Shown here: positions 6,465 to 7,122 of the stretch, in pieces | Layout: each line of letters opens with the position of its first letter | Numbering within the stretch: the stretch's first letter is position 1 | Source of the DNA: Chloroflexota bacterium | GTDB taxonomy: Bacteria; Chloroflexota; Dehalococcoidia; SZUA-161 | Assembly: GCA_030668425.1 (NCBI GenBank) | Contig: DAOUTY010000091.1 | Span: 1-7,122, forward strand | Reading direction: 5' to 3' | Length of the DNA: 7,122 bases | Program-made: the position numbers and the translations under genes | The notes under the pieces: generated by a model | Told to the model about the DNA's origin: nothing | What the model saw: the letters and a program-made list of their open reading frames with translations, nothing else | The model's database searches: none

Positions 6465-7122
6465 ATGTCCGGTAAAGCCATTCTCTACGACGCGACTAAA
6501 TGTACGGCCTGCCGAGCATGCCAAGTCGCCTGTAAGAACTGGAACGAGCTTGAGGCAGAAAAGACCGTTAACTGGGGCAGCTACGAAAACCCGAAAGACC
6601 TCTCAACTGACACATGGCTCAAGATGGAGTTCAGGGAGATAGGCAGCAACGGTGATCTTCGCTGGCTGTTTACCCGGAAAGCGTGCATGCACTGCACCGA
6701 TGCCGCTTGCGTGAAGGTGTGCCCCACGGGAGCACTCTTCTACCGCCCCGATGGCCTTGTTTCCTTAGATAAGGGCAAGTGCAGCGGTTGCGGCTACTGC
6801 GTTGAGTTCTGTCCCTTCGGAATCCCCCGCATTGATACCGCTATAGGACAGGTGCTCGGAAGAGCGGCTAAGTGTACGGCCTGTACCACACCGGGCCTTA
6901 ACCGCCTTGATAACGGTTACGCACCTGCCTGCGTAAAGACATGTCCTACCGGCGCCCTCGAGTACGGTGACCGGTACAAGCTGGTATCGGCAGCTAAGGC
7001 GAAGGTAGAGGAGCTCAAGGCAATCGGGTACGGCAATGCCAACCTGTACGGCGAGGATTTGGTGGGCGGCACACACGTCCTCTACATTCTTGACGACACG
7101 CCTGAAGTATATGGTCTGATTC
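6465..7122 (+). CDS. fdhB: Formate dehydrogenase beta subunit, four [4Fe-4S] clusters (3' partial)
   Basis: The beta subunit takes electrons from the catalytic subunit and hands them to a membrane cytochrome b. The visible 219 residues include 16 cysteines in four cluster groups: 13/16/19/23, 74/77/82/86, 106/109/112/116 and 137/140/156/160. This is the FdnH / DmsB-like pattern. ATG 6465 follows GGAGG at 6454-6458 with six bases between, and starts 14 bp after the fdhA stop. There is no Tat signal; as in FdnH, it would be exported with the Tat-bearing alpha subunit. The reading frame runs off the window end. FdnH is 294 residues, so about 75 residues, probably including the C-terminal membrane anchor, are missing. 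It resembles the protein at 1020-1898 throughout, including the KVEEL...LYG...GG.HVLYIL tail. A gamma subunit gene may follow outside the window. Confidence 0.92.
   Translation, partial: MSGKAILYDATKCTACRACQVACKNWNELEAEKTVNWGSYENPKDLSTDTWLKMEFREIGSNGDLRWLFTRKACMHCTDAACVKVCPTGALFYRPDGLVSLDKGKCSGCGYCVEFCPFGIPRIDTAIGQVLGRAAKCTACTTPGLNRLDNGYAPACVKTCPTGALEYGDRYKLVSAAKAKVEELKAIGYGNANLYGEDLVGGTHVLYILDDTPEVYGLI

Noticed and set aside
1..7122. CRISPR arrays, tRNA or rRNA genes, insertion sequences
   Set aside because: I saw no regularly spaced repeats, tRNA-like cloverleaf, transposase motifs or terminal inverted repeats.

Overview
The window comes from an anaerobic, respiring bacterium. It encodes most of a periplasm-facing, selenocysteine-containing formate dehydrogenase of the FdnGHI type, next to an electron-transfer module made of a multihaem cytochrome c, a Tat-exported ferredoxin-like subunit and a diheme cytochrome b. 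The Tat motifs, clear Shine-Dalgarno sites and sigma70-like promoters are bacterial. The taxon cannot be fixed from the sequence. An anaerobic Chloroflexota (Dehalococcoidia-like) or Desulfobacterota lineage is a guess only.

Layout: (1) Positions 1-2545 are a plus-strand operon: the 3' part of a nine-haem cytochrome c, then a four-cluster Fe-S protein with a Tat signal and a C-terminal membrane anchor, then an FdnI-like cytochrome b translationally coupled by an ATGA overlap. A perfect 14-bp hairpin follows. (2) Positions 2606-2743 hold no gene but contain a G-tract palindrome that resembles a CsoR-family operator. (3) Positions 2744-3022 on the minus strand encode a small CsoR/CstR-family repressor with a Cys-Tyr-Cys sensing pattern, which suggests sulfur or persulfide sensing more than copper. 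(4) Positions 3023-3225 are a divergent regulatory region. Minus- and plus-strand promoters overlap around a run of seven C/G, and the fdhA leader can form several hairpins. (5) Positions 3226-6450 encode the formate dehydrogenase catalytic subunit, read through an in-frame UGA at 3817-3819 that falls on the catalytic Sec position (Sec198). (6) From 6465 to the window end is a second four-cluster Fe-S protein, the FdnH-like beta subunit, cut by the window edge.

How it fits together: formate would be oxidised at the Mo/W-bis-MGD and Sec site of the alpha subunit. Electrons would pass through its [4Fe-4S] cluster and the four clusters of the beta subunit to a membrane cytochrome b and quinone. 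The upstream cytochrome c / Fe-S / cytochrome b set has no catalytic subunit in view. It could link quinone to periplasmic c-type haems, or serve an enzyme encoded to the left. The repressor sits between the two units and probably controls its own gene and fdhA, which would tie formate oxidation to a thiol, sulfur or metal signal. The most notable points are the Sec codon with an unusual downstream RNA fold, the His-less CsoR-like sensor, the overlapping divergent promoters, and the C10 tract early in fdhA.
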